Source: VXRN01 sp963664365
Lineage (GTDB): Bacteria; Chloroflexota; Dehalococcoidia; Lucifugimonadales; UBA1123
Length of the DNA: 64,000 bases
Assembly (NCBI GenBank): GCA_963664365.1
Contig: OY761144.1
Coordinates: 868,001-932,000 of the forward strand
Reading direction: 5' to 3'
This document shows positions 48,453 to 57,626 of this stretch, in pieces. The notes beneath the pieces are model-generated. The model did no database searches. It saw only the letters and a list, made by a program, of their open reading frames with translations, and had not been told where the DNA came from. The position numbers were made by a program, and so were the translations under genes. The first letter of the stretch is position 1, and each line of letters starts with the position of its first letter.

Positions 48453-51400
48453 GTGAACACCAAAACTCGATTCATACCGCTAATAGTCCTTGGGGCGATC
48501 GTATTGGCCCTAATGGCCGGGACGGTACTCTCCGCAACCGGCAAGATTCGGTTCTATGACGGCGCCGACCCGACCAAAGACCAGAAGTACGCCCGCGCGG
48601 GCGGCATGGTCAACCTCGAGGTCGAAGACGCCGACCTCGACATACCCGTCAAGTATGTCATCCTGCCCAACGAGGTTACCGGTGTATTCACCGCTTCACT
48701 CGCGGGAGGTCAAGATGGTGTGGGACTACATACCGTGACAGCCATGGCAGGCTCCAACAAGGTGATGCTGAGGGTCAGGGACACGACCGACATCGCGGGT
48801 ACAGTGCCGCCCACGACGTACGCCAACTTGAACGCGGGTCTCGACGCCCTAACCACCGCGAACGTCCCAGCCAATAATAATGTCTTCTTTGCCGTCGGCG
48901 ACACGATCGCTGTTGGGCCCACCACCATCCGAGAGGTGACGGCGGTTGCCACAAGCACACCGGCAACCACTACGGAAACCGTCAGCGGCTCGGATACTGT
49001 GGTGAGTTTCAGCGTCTTGACGCTGACCCTCAACGCGCCGCTCGACGCGCACCCCGACGGCGCATATCCCACGAACAGCCCCGTCGTGGAGACCAACGCC
49101 AACGCCCACGCCAAGATAAACGTGGAGGACTGCCCAACCTGCGCAATTGCTCCAACAGTATCATCGGATAGTAACGTGCGCCTCGACGTCACTTACGCCC
49201 CGGTAGTGGACAGCGGAGTGGGGATTAGGACTCTCGTATTCGACGAGGTGCGGTTCAGCGGCAACAAAGATAGCAAAGTGACCCGTTTCGACGCCGATGT
49301 TTTCAGAGTCAACGGAGCCACGTCCTCGAACACTGTCATCACAGTTGACAACAACGAAGAACGGGTGACTGTGAGTGATACCAATGATATTAATAGCGAC
49401 TCTGTCCTAGTGTACTGGGGTTCGGCGATAGACCACTCCAAGGACGTGGACGTGCGCTCGTCGGCGGATACCGACGGCATTAGCGTGGTCCTGACCGAGA
49501 CGGGCAAGGGCACGGGCGTGTTCAGAGGGGTCGTCATGCTGGTTGACGATAAGGACACCAGCGCGGACGGCATGACCACCAAACAAGGCGACGAGAACCC
49601 TCCGCTGCTGAAGGTGAACCCGTCCGGCACGGTCACTCTGCGCTACAAGGACGGAGACGGACGCATAACCAAGACGATAGACGTAGAGTCGACGCCTCCG
49701 GTGCTGTCGAACTTCAGCCCGGCGCACAAGTCGGCGAGCGAGGACGAACGCCCCGAGGTGACGGCAGACGTAACGGACAGCGACTCGGGCATCAAGGATA
49801 CGCAGATATTCGTGGTGTTCGCGCTGCTGGGCGATGACAACAAGGTCGCGACTGAAACGAGCGGAGACGCCTCTGCGACGGCCATATCGGTGAGCGCCGA
49901 AGACGTGGGCAGGGTGAGGAACATCACCAGCGGTTTCCGCATCGAACAGCGAATGCCGGACGAATTGGAGACCGGCCAGACCGAGTCCGCGATAGCGTGG
50001 TGGATCGTGGCGGTTGACCAAGCGGGCAACGTTGCGGTGTCGGACCAGAACATGGACAGCGACAACGTGTGCGACCCGGACGAGTTCCCGGTATCCGGCG
50101 CGGCGACGGGCACGGCGCTGGCGGACGCTCTGAACGGTCTAGGCGATGTGACGGATGACAACTTCACCTCGCTGTGTCAGCCGTTCATCGTGATGCACGA
50201 TGAGAAGGACCCTGTGTTGGAGAAGGCTGTCGTGGGCGCGTTCTGGGACACCGACAGCGCTGAAGACGACAAGACCAGCGACCTGAGCGTCGATTCCTCG
50301 GCATCGTCCCAGACGACGAGCGTAATGCTTGTGTTCGACGAGGCAGTTGACAGTTCTACGGTTAGCGCGGACGACTTCAAGGTAGGCGGCAGCGCGCCGC
50401 TCGCCGCCAACCACTACGCCGCGGCGCCCTCCCGAGTCTTCCTGGACGTGCCGGCGCAGGATCCGGACGCCAGGCCGGACGTCGAGTTGGTGGGCCTGGT
50501 TGCTGACATAGCCGGAAACACCGCGGCGGCGAAGAAGTTGACCGCCACCGACAACAACTCGATAGACGGCATCGGTCCGACGCTCGAGGTGACCCTTGCG
50601 GGTTCGACGACGGGCGCGCGTCCGGTGACGAAGAAAGAGATCACGATAACTGTCACGACGAACGAGAACACGGCGAACCCGACTGTGACGATAAAGCGTG
50701 TGGGTTCGACGGACAAGGACGGCAAGGGCAACGTGGTGGACCCTGCGGCGAGCGTGACTCCGAAGGTGAAGAGTCCTCGGACCTACGAGGCTACCTGGAG
50801 TACGGGAACGGCGGGGTTGTACAACGTGTACGTGACGGCGGCTGACAGTTCGGGGAACGTGGGCAAGCTGGGCAAGGACGGCGCGTCGTCGATAGACCTG
50901 TCGTCGGACACGAGCGCTCTGCTGTTCGAGGTTGACAACTCCGGGCCGACGTTCACTCTGGACCCGCCGAGCACTGACGACCCGAACGCCTTCGTGAGGG
51001 TTGACTTCAGCGGCGAGGGCAAGGAGAACACGGTCTATGCGATGGGACCTGGCGGAGTCGGCTTCATAACGGCCGATCCGGACGACGCGGCGACCGCGAC
51101 GACCACCGACAAGACCAAGGCCAAGATGGACGACCTGGACAGCTACGGCATGGTGACGCTGGTATCGGCGACGCTTGCGGGATCGGACATAGCTGCGACG
51201 CTAGAGCGTCTGGGCGACGATTCGTTCCTGCTGGTGGCTCCGAACCTGGCAATCGGCAAGCACAAGATCGAGATCGAGGCTGAGGACTCGGCTGGCAACA
51301 GCAACAAGTCGAGCGTTGACCTAGAGGTGACGGAGCGCAAGCCGTTCTCGCTGACCATCAGGGCGGGCGTGAGCCTGATCTCGTTCCCAGGCGATCCGAT

Positions 51401-51893
51401 GGACCCGGACATCAACGCGGTGTTCCCGTCTGACCACCCGGTGCAAGAGGTGATCACGTACGACCCGACCCAGCCGGGCAAGTGGTTCGCGTCGAAGCGC
51501 GACGAGACCACGGGCTTGCTGGACGGCAACCTGACGATGATATCGGGCGGCCAGGCGTACCTGGTTAGGTCGAACTCGACGAAGGCTGTGAACGTGATAA
51601 TAGACAGGCCGTCGTCTCACGACCTGATAACGCCTCCACAGATAGACCTGGTGGCAGGCTGGAACCTGGTTCCGGTGACGGACATCACGTTCAAGCTGAA
51701 GGCTGGGGACACGATCAGCTACATGAACTACTTCGGAGACAATAAGTCGATAACGCGGGTGTACGGCGTGGACACGGTGCAGAACCGGTTGATCCTGGTT
51801 CAGCCCACCGGGAACCTCGTAGTCGGCAGCGGCTACTGGGTCTTCGCCAGCGACGCGACGAGCATCGCTCCGGGCGTGACTCCCGCCGACTAG
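48453..51893 (+). CDS. Giant exported surface / S-layer-like protein, copy 2 (1146 residues)
   Basis: This is a tandem paralogue of the protein at 43858. The signal peptide and first ~70 residues, and everything from about residue 265 to the end, are nearly the same. Residues ~75-265 differ strongly (for example GVFTASLAGGQDGVGLHTV here), apart from the shared VGDTIAVGPTTIREVTAV. The last ~290 codons are almost identical at DNA level, suggesting gene conversion. The start is a GTG with AGAGGTG upstream. Role as for copy 1; the variable N-terminal part may be the exposed face. Confidence 0.75.
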   Translation: MNTKTRFIPLIVLGAIVLALMAGTVLSATGKIRFYDGADPTKDQKYARAGGMVNLEVEDADLDIPVKYVILPNEVTGVFTASLAGGQDGVGLHTVTAMAGSNKVMLRVRDTTDIAGTVPPTTYANLNAGLDALTTANVPANNNVFFAVGDTIAVGPTTIREVTAVATSTPATTTETVSGSDTVVSFSVLTLTLNAPLDAHPDGAYPTNSPVVETNANAHAKINVEDCPTCAIAPTVSSDSNVRLDVTYAPVVDSGVGIRTLVFDEVRFSGNKDSKVTRFDADVFRVNGATSSNTVITVDNNEERVTVSDTNDINSDSVLVYWGSAIDHSKDVDVRSSADTDGISVVLTETGKGTGVFRGVVMLVDDKDTSADGMTTKQGDENPPLLKVNPSGTVTLRYKDGDGRITKTIDVESTPPVLSNFSPAHKSASEDERPEVTADVTDSDSGIKDTQIFVVFALLGDDNKVATETSGDASATAISVSAEDVGRVRNITSGFRIEQRMPDELETGQTESAIAWWIVAVDQAGNVAVSDQNMDSDNVCDPDEFPVSGAATGTALADALNGLGDVTDDNFTSLCQPFIVMHDEKDPVLEKAVVGAFWDTDSAEDDKTSDLSVDSSASSQTTSVMLVFDEAVDSSTVSADDFKVGGSAPLAANHYAAAPSRVFLDVPAQDPDARPDVELVGLVADIAGNTAAAKKLTATDNNSIDGIGPTLEVTLAGSTTGARPVTKKEITITVTTNENTANPTVTIKRVGSTDKDGKGNVVDPAASVTPKVKSPRTYEATWSTGTAGLYNVYVTAADSSGNVGKLGKDGASSIDLSSDTSALLFEVDNSGPTFTLDPPSTDDPNAFVRVDFSGEGKENTVYAMGPGGVGFITADPDDAATATTTDKTKAKMDDLDSYGMVTLVSATLAGSDIAATLERLGDDSFLLVAPNLAIGKHKIEIEAEDSAGNSNKSSVDLEVTERKPFSLTIRAGVSLISFPGDPMDPDINAVFPSDHPVQEVITYDPTQPGKWFASKRDETTGLLDGNLTMISGGQAYLVRSNSTKAVNVIIDRPSSHDLITPPQIDLVAGWNLVPVTDITFKLKAGDTISYMNYFGDNKSITRVYGVDTVQNRLILVQPTGNLVVGSGYWVFASDATSIAPGVTPAD

Positions 51894-51907
51894 AACGGCA
51901 GACAACC

Positions 51908-51934
51908 GCGGGGGCGGCGCCAGCCCGCCCCCGC
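51908..51934 (+). terminator. Terminator-like hairpin after surface protein copy 2
   Basis: GCGGGGGC (51908-51915) pairs with GCCCCCGC (51927-51934), the same arrangement as after copy 1 with a slightly shorter loop. Confidence 0.55.
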
Positions 51935-51953
51935 AACAACCGACCAACGAAAG

Positions 51954-51979
51954 TAGGGGCGATTCTCGAATCGCCCCTA
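51954..51979. repeat. GGGGCGATTC/GAATCGCCCC palindrome after surface copy 2
   Basis: A 26-bp inverted repeat with a TC centre, followed by ACTTCTTCTTAGGCCCTAA as at the 47338 copy. The IS66 relic begins 22 bp further on. Confidence 0.75.
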
Positions 51980-52000
51980 CTTCTTCTTAGGCCCTAAACC

Positions 52001-52607
52001 GTAACTGTTCAGGCCTCGTGAGATCTGAGTCCGCGCCGACCCTCCTCTCGCAGAGTCACTATCAGGCTTGTCAGATTGACGCCAAAGCGCTGACGACCCA
52101 GTCCGGCCAACGGGTCCTGCGGCAACCGCCGCTGTCGGCATAGAGCGCACACTCTGGCCATAATGACCTGTTCGATCACTTCTACCGGAGCCAACGGAAG
52201 CTCGATCACCTCACGCGTCCGATGCACCCATCCCCCTGACAGGCCCACCCCACACTCAGAGCACGACTCGGCTGCATATATCTCTCGCCGAGTGGGCTCC
52301 GTCCGCCGCCGGGAGAATCCCTGGGTACGCTGCTTGCGGGGCTTGACGCTCTCGGACTCTCTCCGCTTGGAGGTCGACTTGTTGCCTGGCATGCCGCGAG
52401 GCTTCCCAAGCTTCGCGCTCCTCTCTAGTATTTCGATACGCCGATGTAACTATGCATTGACAGCCTGCAATTCGGCGATGACCGCTAACAGGGTCTCGCG
52501 GCTGGCGCTATTCAAGTCATGCTCAGGCTTCATTACTCACTTATGACACAACTGCCCACAGAACCGCTAGCCATTTTAAGTTCACCTCATCAACTCTGAA
52601 CAGTTAC
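52001..52607 (-). mobile_element. Internally deleted IS66-family relic
   Basis: A perfect 12-bp inverted repeat GTAACTGTTCAG (52001-52012) / CTGAACAGTTAC (52596-52607) bounds 607 bp. IS66 ends begin with GTAA, and the enclosed frame is the N-terminus of an IS66-type transposase. No 8-bp target duplication is visible. The element is far shorter than a full IS66 and is non-autonomous. Confidence 0.65.
52009..52533 (-). pseudogene. IS66-type transposase fragment with a premature stop
   Basis: On the minus strand the frame starts MKPEHDLNSASRETLLAVI and meets a TAG after ELQAVNA. It then resumes LHRRIEILERSAKLGKPRG and continues as the 127-codon frame to 52009: a zinc-finger-like SCSECGVGLSG...CALC segment and LGRQRFGVNLTSLIVTLREE. 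The catalytic DDE part is absent. The stop is one base from a CAG codon. Confidence 0.65.
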
Positions 52608-52763
52608 CGATGTCCGCGCTTAGTTGGTCTTCGTTGTCGGTTTGCGCTAAGCTGGATATTGCCATCAGTCTGGACCCTCATGAAGTTGTATACTCCTTCT
52701 AGGATAAGTCCAAAACTGGTGGCGCCTACTAAACTGACGCAGGTTCATAGGAGCGGCCTTACT

Positions 52764-53759
52764 ATGGGCGACGTTGGAATTTCGGGACTCAGGCCGCCGG
52801 GCGGTAACTGGCGGGACGTACTGGAGGTGGCCGCGCTGGTTGATGGCCTGGGGTATAGCTGCATCACGACAGGCGAGGCGTGGGGGCAGGACGCTTTCAC
52901 GTCCCTCGCGCAGATCGCGGCAGTGACCTCTCGCATTCGCATCGGCACGAGCATAGCGCCCATCTTCGGACGCTCTCCGGCGAACATGGCGATGGCCGCG
53001 CTGAGCATGGACCTGATGTCGGAGGGGCGCTTCTTTCTCGGAATCGGCGCGAGCGGCAAGCTTGTGATCGAAGACTTCCACGGCGAACGCTTCCGAAAGC
53101 CGCTGACCCGGATGCGCGAGTACATCGACATCATCCGCAAGGCGTCAAGTGGGGAAAGAATCGAGCACGATGGCGAGTTCTTTCAGACGAAGCGGTTCAG
53201 GATCGGCTTCCAGCCGTACCGTCCCCATCTTCCGATATACATCGCGTCGCTAAGTCCGCCGAGCCTCCGACTCACGGGCGAATTGGCCGACGGCTGGCTG
53301 CCGATCTTCTTGGCGCCGTCGAGAATGGATGCGGCGCTGGCCGAGCTCCAAGCTGGCGCCGACAGGGCCGGACGCTCGCTGGACGACATCGCCTTCTCGC
53401 CTCAGGTGTCCGTGTACGTCACCGACGACGTACCGGCGGCGCGTGACCGAGAGCGCCCGCATATCGCGTTCTACATCGGCGGCATGGGTGTCTTCTACCA
53501 CCAGTACATGCACAGGATCGGCTTCGGAGAGGAGTCGGACCGAATCCGGGAGGCGTATCTGTCCCGCGATAGGGAGCGCGCCGCCAGCTTGGTCACGGAC
53601 GAGATGGTGGACGCGATGACGATCATCGGCAACCCCGAAGAGTGCCGCAACCAGATGCAGACCTTCTTCGACGCTGGGGTGGATGAGGTCCGCCTGGTCC
53701 TGAATGAGCCGGATAGGGAGTCATATATGAGCGCGCTGGAGGCGCTGGCGCCGGGCTGA
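52764..53759 (+). CDS. LLM-class flavin-dependent oxidoreductase (luciferase-like monooxygenase)
   Basis: The 331-residue TIM-barrel protein fits F420- or FMN-dependent luciferase-like enzymes: the start MGDVGISGLRP, VAALVDGLGYSCITTGEAWG, TSRIRIGTSIAPIFGRSPAN, MDLMSEGRFFLGIGASGKL, RMREYIDIIRKAS, and LPIYIASLSPPSLRLTGELA. I start at the ATG at 52764, where homology begins, with AGGAG upstream. It is probably a monooxygenase or F420-dependent reductase of an organic substrate. Such enzymes are abundant in SAR202 genomes and proposed for recalcitrant carbon breakdown. It is convergent with the DUF1800 gene. Confidence 0.88.
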   Translation: MGDVGISGLRPPGGNWRDVLEVAALVDGLGYSCITTGEAWGQDAFTSLAQIAAVTSRIRIGTSIAPIFGRSPANMAMAALSMDLMSEGRFFLGIGASGKLVIEDFHGERFRKPLTRMREYIDIIRKASSGERIEHDGEFFQTKRFRIGFQPYRPHLPIYIASLSPPSLRLTGELADGWLPIFLAPSRMDAALAELQAGADRAGRSLDDIAFSPQVSVYVTDDVPAARDRERPHIAFYIGGMGVFYHQYMHRIGFGEESDRIREAYLSRDRERAASLVTDEMVDAMTIIGNPEECRNQMQTFFDAGVDEVRLVLNEPDRESYMSALEALAPG

Positions 53760-53769
53760 AAGCAGTCAG

Positions 53770-55185
53770 CTAACAGAGCTGGTACTCCCGGCTGGAGACG
53801 ATCATCTTGAACAGGTCCAGGATAAGCTCCTGGGTGACGCCGCCGTTCTTCATTCCGGCCGAGGCAACCTCGTTCAGCATTGCGCGGGTCTCACTCCCGA
53901 CATCCATTGGGCCGAGGACGTCGAGACAGGAGTTGACCAACTCTTCAGGGTCTGAGCCTGCCGCGTCTGCTCCGCTGACCCGGCTCACCATGTTCTGGAC
54001 CCCGGGGTTGGTCGCGTCGCCTATGTGCTGGGCGGCGAAGTTGACGCGGTCCACCAGCGACCCACTGGTGATCCACTCCTCGCCGGTGTGCCAGCCTTCT
54101 ACCGACGGAGGGTCGAGCAGTTTCTGTCCCATGTACCCGCCCTCTTCCATTACGTTGTAGATACCGGTGTTGCCGCCATCCGGGACTTGGTACTCGCCTG
54201 TGCGTCTCAGAGTTCCGATGATTATCTCTGTCGGGCTCTTGACGCGGTGGAAGCGGGCTTGCTTGAAGAAGTCGGAGTTGAACAGCACGCGCAGGACTGA
54301 TCCGATGTCGTGGTCATGCTCGAAGTAGGCGGCGGCTAGCTGCTCGATGGCGTCCGGATCTCTTGGCGGAGTCTCGTTCCACTGCGGAACTGGGACCTCG
54401 TCTGCGACGAAGAAGTTGTACAGATGCCTGGATACGAACCTCGCCGTCGCCTCCTGGCGGCAGATGATCTCGACAACGTCCTGGCCGTTGAACGGGCCGG
54501 ACTCGCCCAGGAAAGACTTCTGGCCGTTGTCGTGATCGTGCTCACGGTATTCGTGATGCCAGAAGACGCGGCCATACGGCCAGATAGAGTCCTTCTGCGC
54601 CATCATGGCCAGGTACTCGCCGTTCTTCACCGACCAGCCGGTGAAGGCGCGTGAGCACTCCTTGATGTCGTCCTCGGTGTAGTTTCCGACTCCCATTGAG
54701 AAGAGCTCGAGGATCTCGCGGCCGTAGTTCTCGTTGATCGAGTCTTTGTGGTTGGTGTGGTTGTCCAGCCAGACTATCATGGCGGGGTCTTTCGACAGCT
54801 CTACAAGCAGGTTGTCGAACCTGCCCAGGCCGTGCCGCCTGAACATATTGACCTGGTTGGTGAGCACGCCTAGGTTGTTGAGTTTGTTTTCGCCGGTGGC
54901 GAAGACGCCGTGCCAGAACAACGCGATCTTCTCCTCCAGCGGGCAGTTGGAGGAGATCATCCGGTACGCCCAGTAGGCGGGATTGTGATTCTGGAGTGCG
55001 TGGAGATCGACGTGACGTCTGTAGATAAGGTCGTCGGGGATGTTGTTTGGCTCCCCCGGGTTGAGTAGGTCTTCGACCAGGTCTTCGTATCTCATCTCCG
55101 AGTAGCGGTCGAGCTCTGCGGGCGTCGCCCCGAATCCGGCGCGCCTTGCCAGGTGGGCTACCAGTTGTCGGTGTTCAGTAGTCAT
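53770..55185 (-). CDS. DUF1800 protein, copy 1
   Basis: The 471-residue protein matches DUF1800: LAHLARRAGFGATPAELDRY, ALFWHGVFATGENKLNN, MIVWLDNHTNHKDSINENYG, REILELFSMGVGNYTEDDIK, CSRAFTGWSVK, FSGLVEGWHTGEEW-type VEGWHTGEEWITSGSLVDR. The function is unknown; DUF1800 genes usually sit beside DUF1501 genes, but none is here. No signal peptide is seen. It is the last gene of a same-strand cluster with two NHL proteins and a second DUF1800. Confidence 0.88.
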   Translation of the reverse strand: MTTEHRQLVAHLARRAGFGATPAELDRYSEMRYEDLVEDLLNPGEPNNIPDDLIYRRHVDLHALQNHNPAYWAYRMISSNCPLEEKIALFWHGVFATGENKLNNLGVLTNQVNMFRRHGLGRFDNLLVELSKDPAMIVWLDNHTNHKDSINENYGREILELFSMGVGNYTEDDIKECSRAFTGWSVKNGEYLAMMAQKDSIWPYGRVFWHHEYREHDHDNGQKSFLGESGPFNGQDVVEIICRQEATARFVSRHLYNFFVADEVPVPQWNETPPRDPDAIEQLAAAYFEHDHDIGSVLRVLFNSDFFKQARFHRVKSPTEIIIGTLRRTGEYQVPDGGNTGIYNVMEEGGYMGQKLLDPPSVEGWHTGEEWITSGSLVDRVNFAAQHIGDATNPGVQNMVSRVSGADAAGSDPEELVNSCLDVLGPMDVGSETRAMLNEVASAGMKNGGVTQELILDLFKMIVSSREYQLC

Positions 55186-55234
55186 TCTCTCTACTCCCAG
55201 CTATCTGTTGTTAAGTGCTTGCGCCTCTCGGATT

Positions 55235-56230
55235 TCAATCGTTCTCGAACACCTGAATCCGGTGGCGGCTGTGCTCCGTTACGAACAGCCTGTCCTCGGA
55301 ATCTAGCTTTACGGACACCGGCCCCCAGAAGATCGGCTCCGATTGGGACCCCCTGTGGTAGGCGGACGTGAGGTGGTCGGGAAACTCTTCGATCAGCATA
55401 TCGGACTGCTTGCGGAGGTCGTACTCGTCCTTATTGACCTCCAGCCACTCCTCGGCCCACTTGGACAGCGTGGCCTCTCCCCTGAGCATCTGGTGGAACT
55501 TTCCGTCCGGGTCTAGGACCTGCACGCGCTCGTTGCCCCAGTCGGCGACGCAGACGAATCCGTCACGGGTCACGGCGACAGAGCTTGGGCGGTGGAACTC
55601 ACCCTCGCCGTCGCCCGACTCGCCGTAGGCGGCGATGAATCCGCCATCGGAATCGAACTTCTGGATGCGGTCGTTTCTCCAGTCGGCGATATAGACGTTC
55701 CCATTCGCGTCAGTGGTCGCGCCCCAGGGCAGGTTGAACTGGCTGTCGCCTGAGCCTTCCTCACCCCATGAGAGGATGGATCCGCCGTCCGAGGTCATCT
55801 TGTGAACGCGGTTGGCGTACTGCTCGACGACATAGACCGCGCCATCCGCGCCGTGCGCTATGCCGGCCGGACCGGCGAGCTCACCGCCGCCGTTGCCTCC
55901 CCACTCCCTGACGTAATTGCCCTGGTTGTCGAAGACCTTGACCACGTTGAGCGACTCGTCCGTTACGTGCAGGTTGTCATCGGCGTCGAAGTCCATGCAG
56001 ACCGGCACCTTGAACGGGCCCTTGCCGTCGTCTGGGCCAGCCTTGAACTCGCCCAGCCAGTCATCGTCGAACGTGCAAATCTGGATACGGAGGCCGGTTG
56101 AGCCCGCGAGCCCCATCCTGATCAGGACGAATATGCGGCCGTCCGCGCTGAATGCGGTGTCGTAAGGGTAGTTGAATCCCCTTCCTATGGCCTGGTTGGA
56201 GTTGAATCCTATGGTCTTGAGGTATTTCAT
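55235..56230 (-). CDS. NHL-repeat beta-propeller protein, copy 1
   Basis: The 331-residue protein is built from about six NHL blades, each with a GxxLxxPxGIA-type and N-x-R-I-Q-K-F motif: GPAGIAHGADGAVYVVEQYA, NRVHKM, FNLPWGATTDANGNVYIADW, NDRIQKF, FHRPSSVAVTRDGFVCVADW and NERVQVLDPDG. There is no signal peptide. I start at the ATG at 56230, with GAGAGG upstream. The propeller probably binds protein or sugar ligands. It lies 49 bp upstream of the DUF1800 gene. Confidence 0.87.
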   Translation of the reverse strand: MKYLKTIGFNSNQAIGRGFNYPYDTAFSADGRIFVLIRMGLAGSTGLRIQICTFDDDWLGEFKAGPDDGKGPFKVPVCMDFDADDNLHVTDESLNVVKVFDNQGNYVREWGGNGGGELAGPAGIAHGADGAVYVVEQYANRVHKMTSDGGSILSWGEEGSGDSQFNLPWGATTDANGNVYIADWRNDRIQKFDSDGGFIAAYGESGDGEGEFHRPSSVAVTRDGFVCVADWGNERVQVLDPDGKFHQMLRGEATLSKWAEEWLEVNKDEYDLRKQSDMLIEEFPDHLTSAYHRGSQSEPIFWGPVSVKLDSEDRLFVTEHSRHRIQVFEND

Positions 56231-56304
56231 CGGGGCCTCTCGCAGTGTTGTTCCCAAGTGATTTTGACGTTCTCAGTGTGAGAACCCGTCCCCTTTACCC
56301 CTCT

Positions 56305-56350
56305 GGATTCCGGCCTCCGCCGGAATCACCATGGCCTTGTCAGGCCACAT
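56305..56350. repeat. GATTCCGGC/GCCGGAATC hairpin plus TGGCCTTGTCAGGCCA repeat
   Basis: Two short inverted repeats in tandem. The first also occurs at 57550-57571. The second (ATGGCCTTGTCAGGCCACAT) recurs at 60789-60808, also right before a CCCTCTCCC repeat. Confidence 0.6.
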
Positions 56351-56385
56351 AAGAGGGATGCAAATTGGGCAGCATCTCATTCACA

Positions 56386-56424
56386 ACCCTCACCCTAACC
56401 CTCTCCCAGACTTGGGAGAGGGGA
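56386..56424. repeat. CCCTCTCCC/GGGAGAGGG repeat, AGACT-loop variant
   Basis: CCCTCACCCTAACCCTCTCC then CAGACTTGGGAGAGGGGATT. It is the same variant as at 60843. A GGATTCCGGC..GCCGGAATC hairpin and CCATGGCCTTGTCAGGCCAC lie just before it at 56305-56350. Confidence 0.7.
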
Positions 56425-56465
56425 TTTTCATGGTAATGACGGGCAGGTGTTGGTGTCTGCAATCT

Positions 56466-57470
56466 TCATATGTTGAACTGCGGCTCGCTGTAGTCGAGCA
56501 CTTTGTCGTAGATCTGGATGCGCCAGCGCTGCGTGTCGGCGACCATGAGCCTCGAGTTTACCGCGTCGAAGGCCACGCCTGCCGGCATCGCGAAGCGCCA
56601 CTCAGGTTCGAGACTGTACACCCTCCGGCGCGCCTTGTAAACGTCCGGGTTGCTGCTGACGTACTCCACCTGCCACTTGGACAGCTCTTGGGCATCGCCG
56701 ATGAACGTGGTGATGTACCTGCCGTCCGCGTCGAATGCCTGAACGCGGCTGTTCACCCAGTCGCAGACGTAGATGTCGCCATCGGGGTCAACCGCCACGT
56801 CGGAGGGGTGGTCAAGGCCGTAGTTTCCCGATCCGTGGCTTCCAAGCTCGAAGATGAACGTCCCGTTGCCGTCGAACTTCTGGATGCGGTGGTTCTTATG
56901 GTCCGCGACGTAAACGAACCCGTCGGCATCCGTGGTGATGCCCCAGGGTGAATGAAGTTCGCCCTCGCCCGATCCGTGTTCGCCCCACTCGGAGACGTAC
57001 TCGCCTTCTCCCGTGAGTCTCTGGACACGGTGGTTCAGCGTGTCGACCACCAGAACTTCGTCGTTGGAGTCTATGGCTATTCCTGACGGCCTCCTGAACT
57101 GCGCTCTGCCGTCCCCGGACGAACCGAAAGTCCTTATGAAATCCCCCTCCGGAGTGAAAACGGACACCCTGTCTGTCCATGCGTCGGTGACGTAAACGTT
57201 TTTGTCGGAATCTAGCGCGATGCCGGACGGCCAGACGAACTTTCCGGGGTCCTCGCCCCGGCTTCCGATGTTGTTGATCACCTCTTCGTCGCCGGCGTTC
57301 GGGCCGACAGAGTAGCGGGCGACGGTGCAGCCGCGGTCCAGCTTGGTAGTGATTGCGAAGACCTCTCCGTCATCCGCGACGTCGAGCGCGACAGGCCCCA
57401 TGACCTGGTCTCGTCCGCCCACGACGTGGCTGAAGTCGTAAACGCGGTCTCCGATGATTTTGGTTAGCAC
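56466..57470 (-). CDS. NHL-repeat beta-propeller protein, copy 2
   Basis: The 334-residue propeller has clear NHL blades: FVWPSGIALDSDKNVYVTDA, DRVSVFTPEGDF, FRRPSGIAIDSNDEVLVVDT, NHRVQRLTGEGEY, HSPWGITTDADGFVYVADHK, NHRIQKFDGNGTF and HPSDVAVDPDGDIYVCDW. Its C-terminal region (SKWQVEYVSSNPD) parallels KWAEEWLEVNKDE of copy 1, so the two are paralogues. No signal peptide. It lies between the second DUF1800 gene and NHL copy 1. Confidence 0.87.
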   Translation of the reverse strand: MLTKIIGDRVYDFSHVVGGRDQVMGPVALDVADDGEVFAITTKLDRGCTVARYSVGPNAGDEEVINNIGSRGEDPGKFVWPSGIALDSDKNVYVTDAWTDRVSVFTPEGDFIRTFGSSGDGRAQFRRPSGIAIDSNDEVLVVDTLNHRVQRLTGEGEYVSEWGEHGSGEGELHSPWGITTDADGFVYVADHKNHRIQKFDGNGTFIFELGSHGSGNYGLDHPSDVAVDPDGDIYVCDWVNSRVQAFDADGRYITTFIGDAQELSKWQVEYVSSNPDVYKARRRVYSLEPEWRFAMPAGVAFDAVNSRLMVADTQRWRIQIYDKVLDYSEPQFNI

Positions 57471-57489
57471 TGCGCTAGGTCTCCTGGGT

Positions 57490-57527
57490 CACCCTCACCC
57501 TAGCCCTCTCCCTCAAGGGAGAGGGGG
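57490..57527. repeat. CCCTCTCCC/GGGAGAGGG repeat
   Basis: CACCCTCACCCTAGCCCTCT then CCCTCAAGGGAGAGGGGG in the 156-bp spacer between NHL copy 2 and the DUF1800 gene. A GATTCCGGC..GCCGGAATG hairpin follows at 57550-57571. Confidence 0.75.
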
Positions 57528-57626
57528 TACCACTCCACGCCACCCCTCTGGATTCCGGCCTTCGCCGGAATGACGGTGTGGCGGGATCTGGATTCTGTCT
57601 TCATGGCAATGACGGTTCACGCCCAT

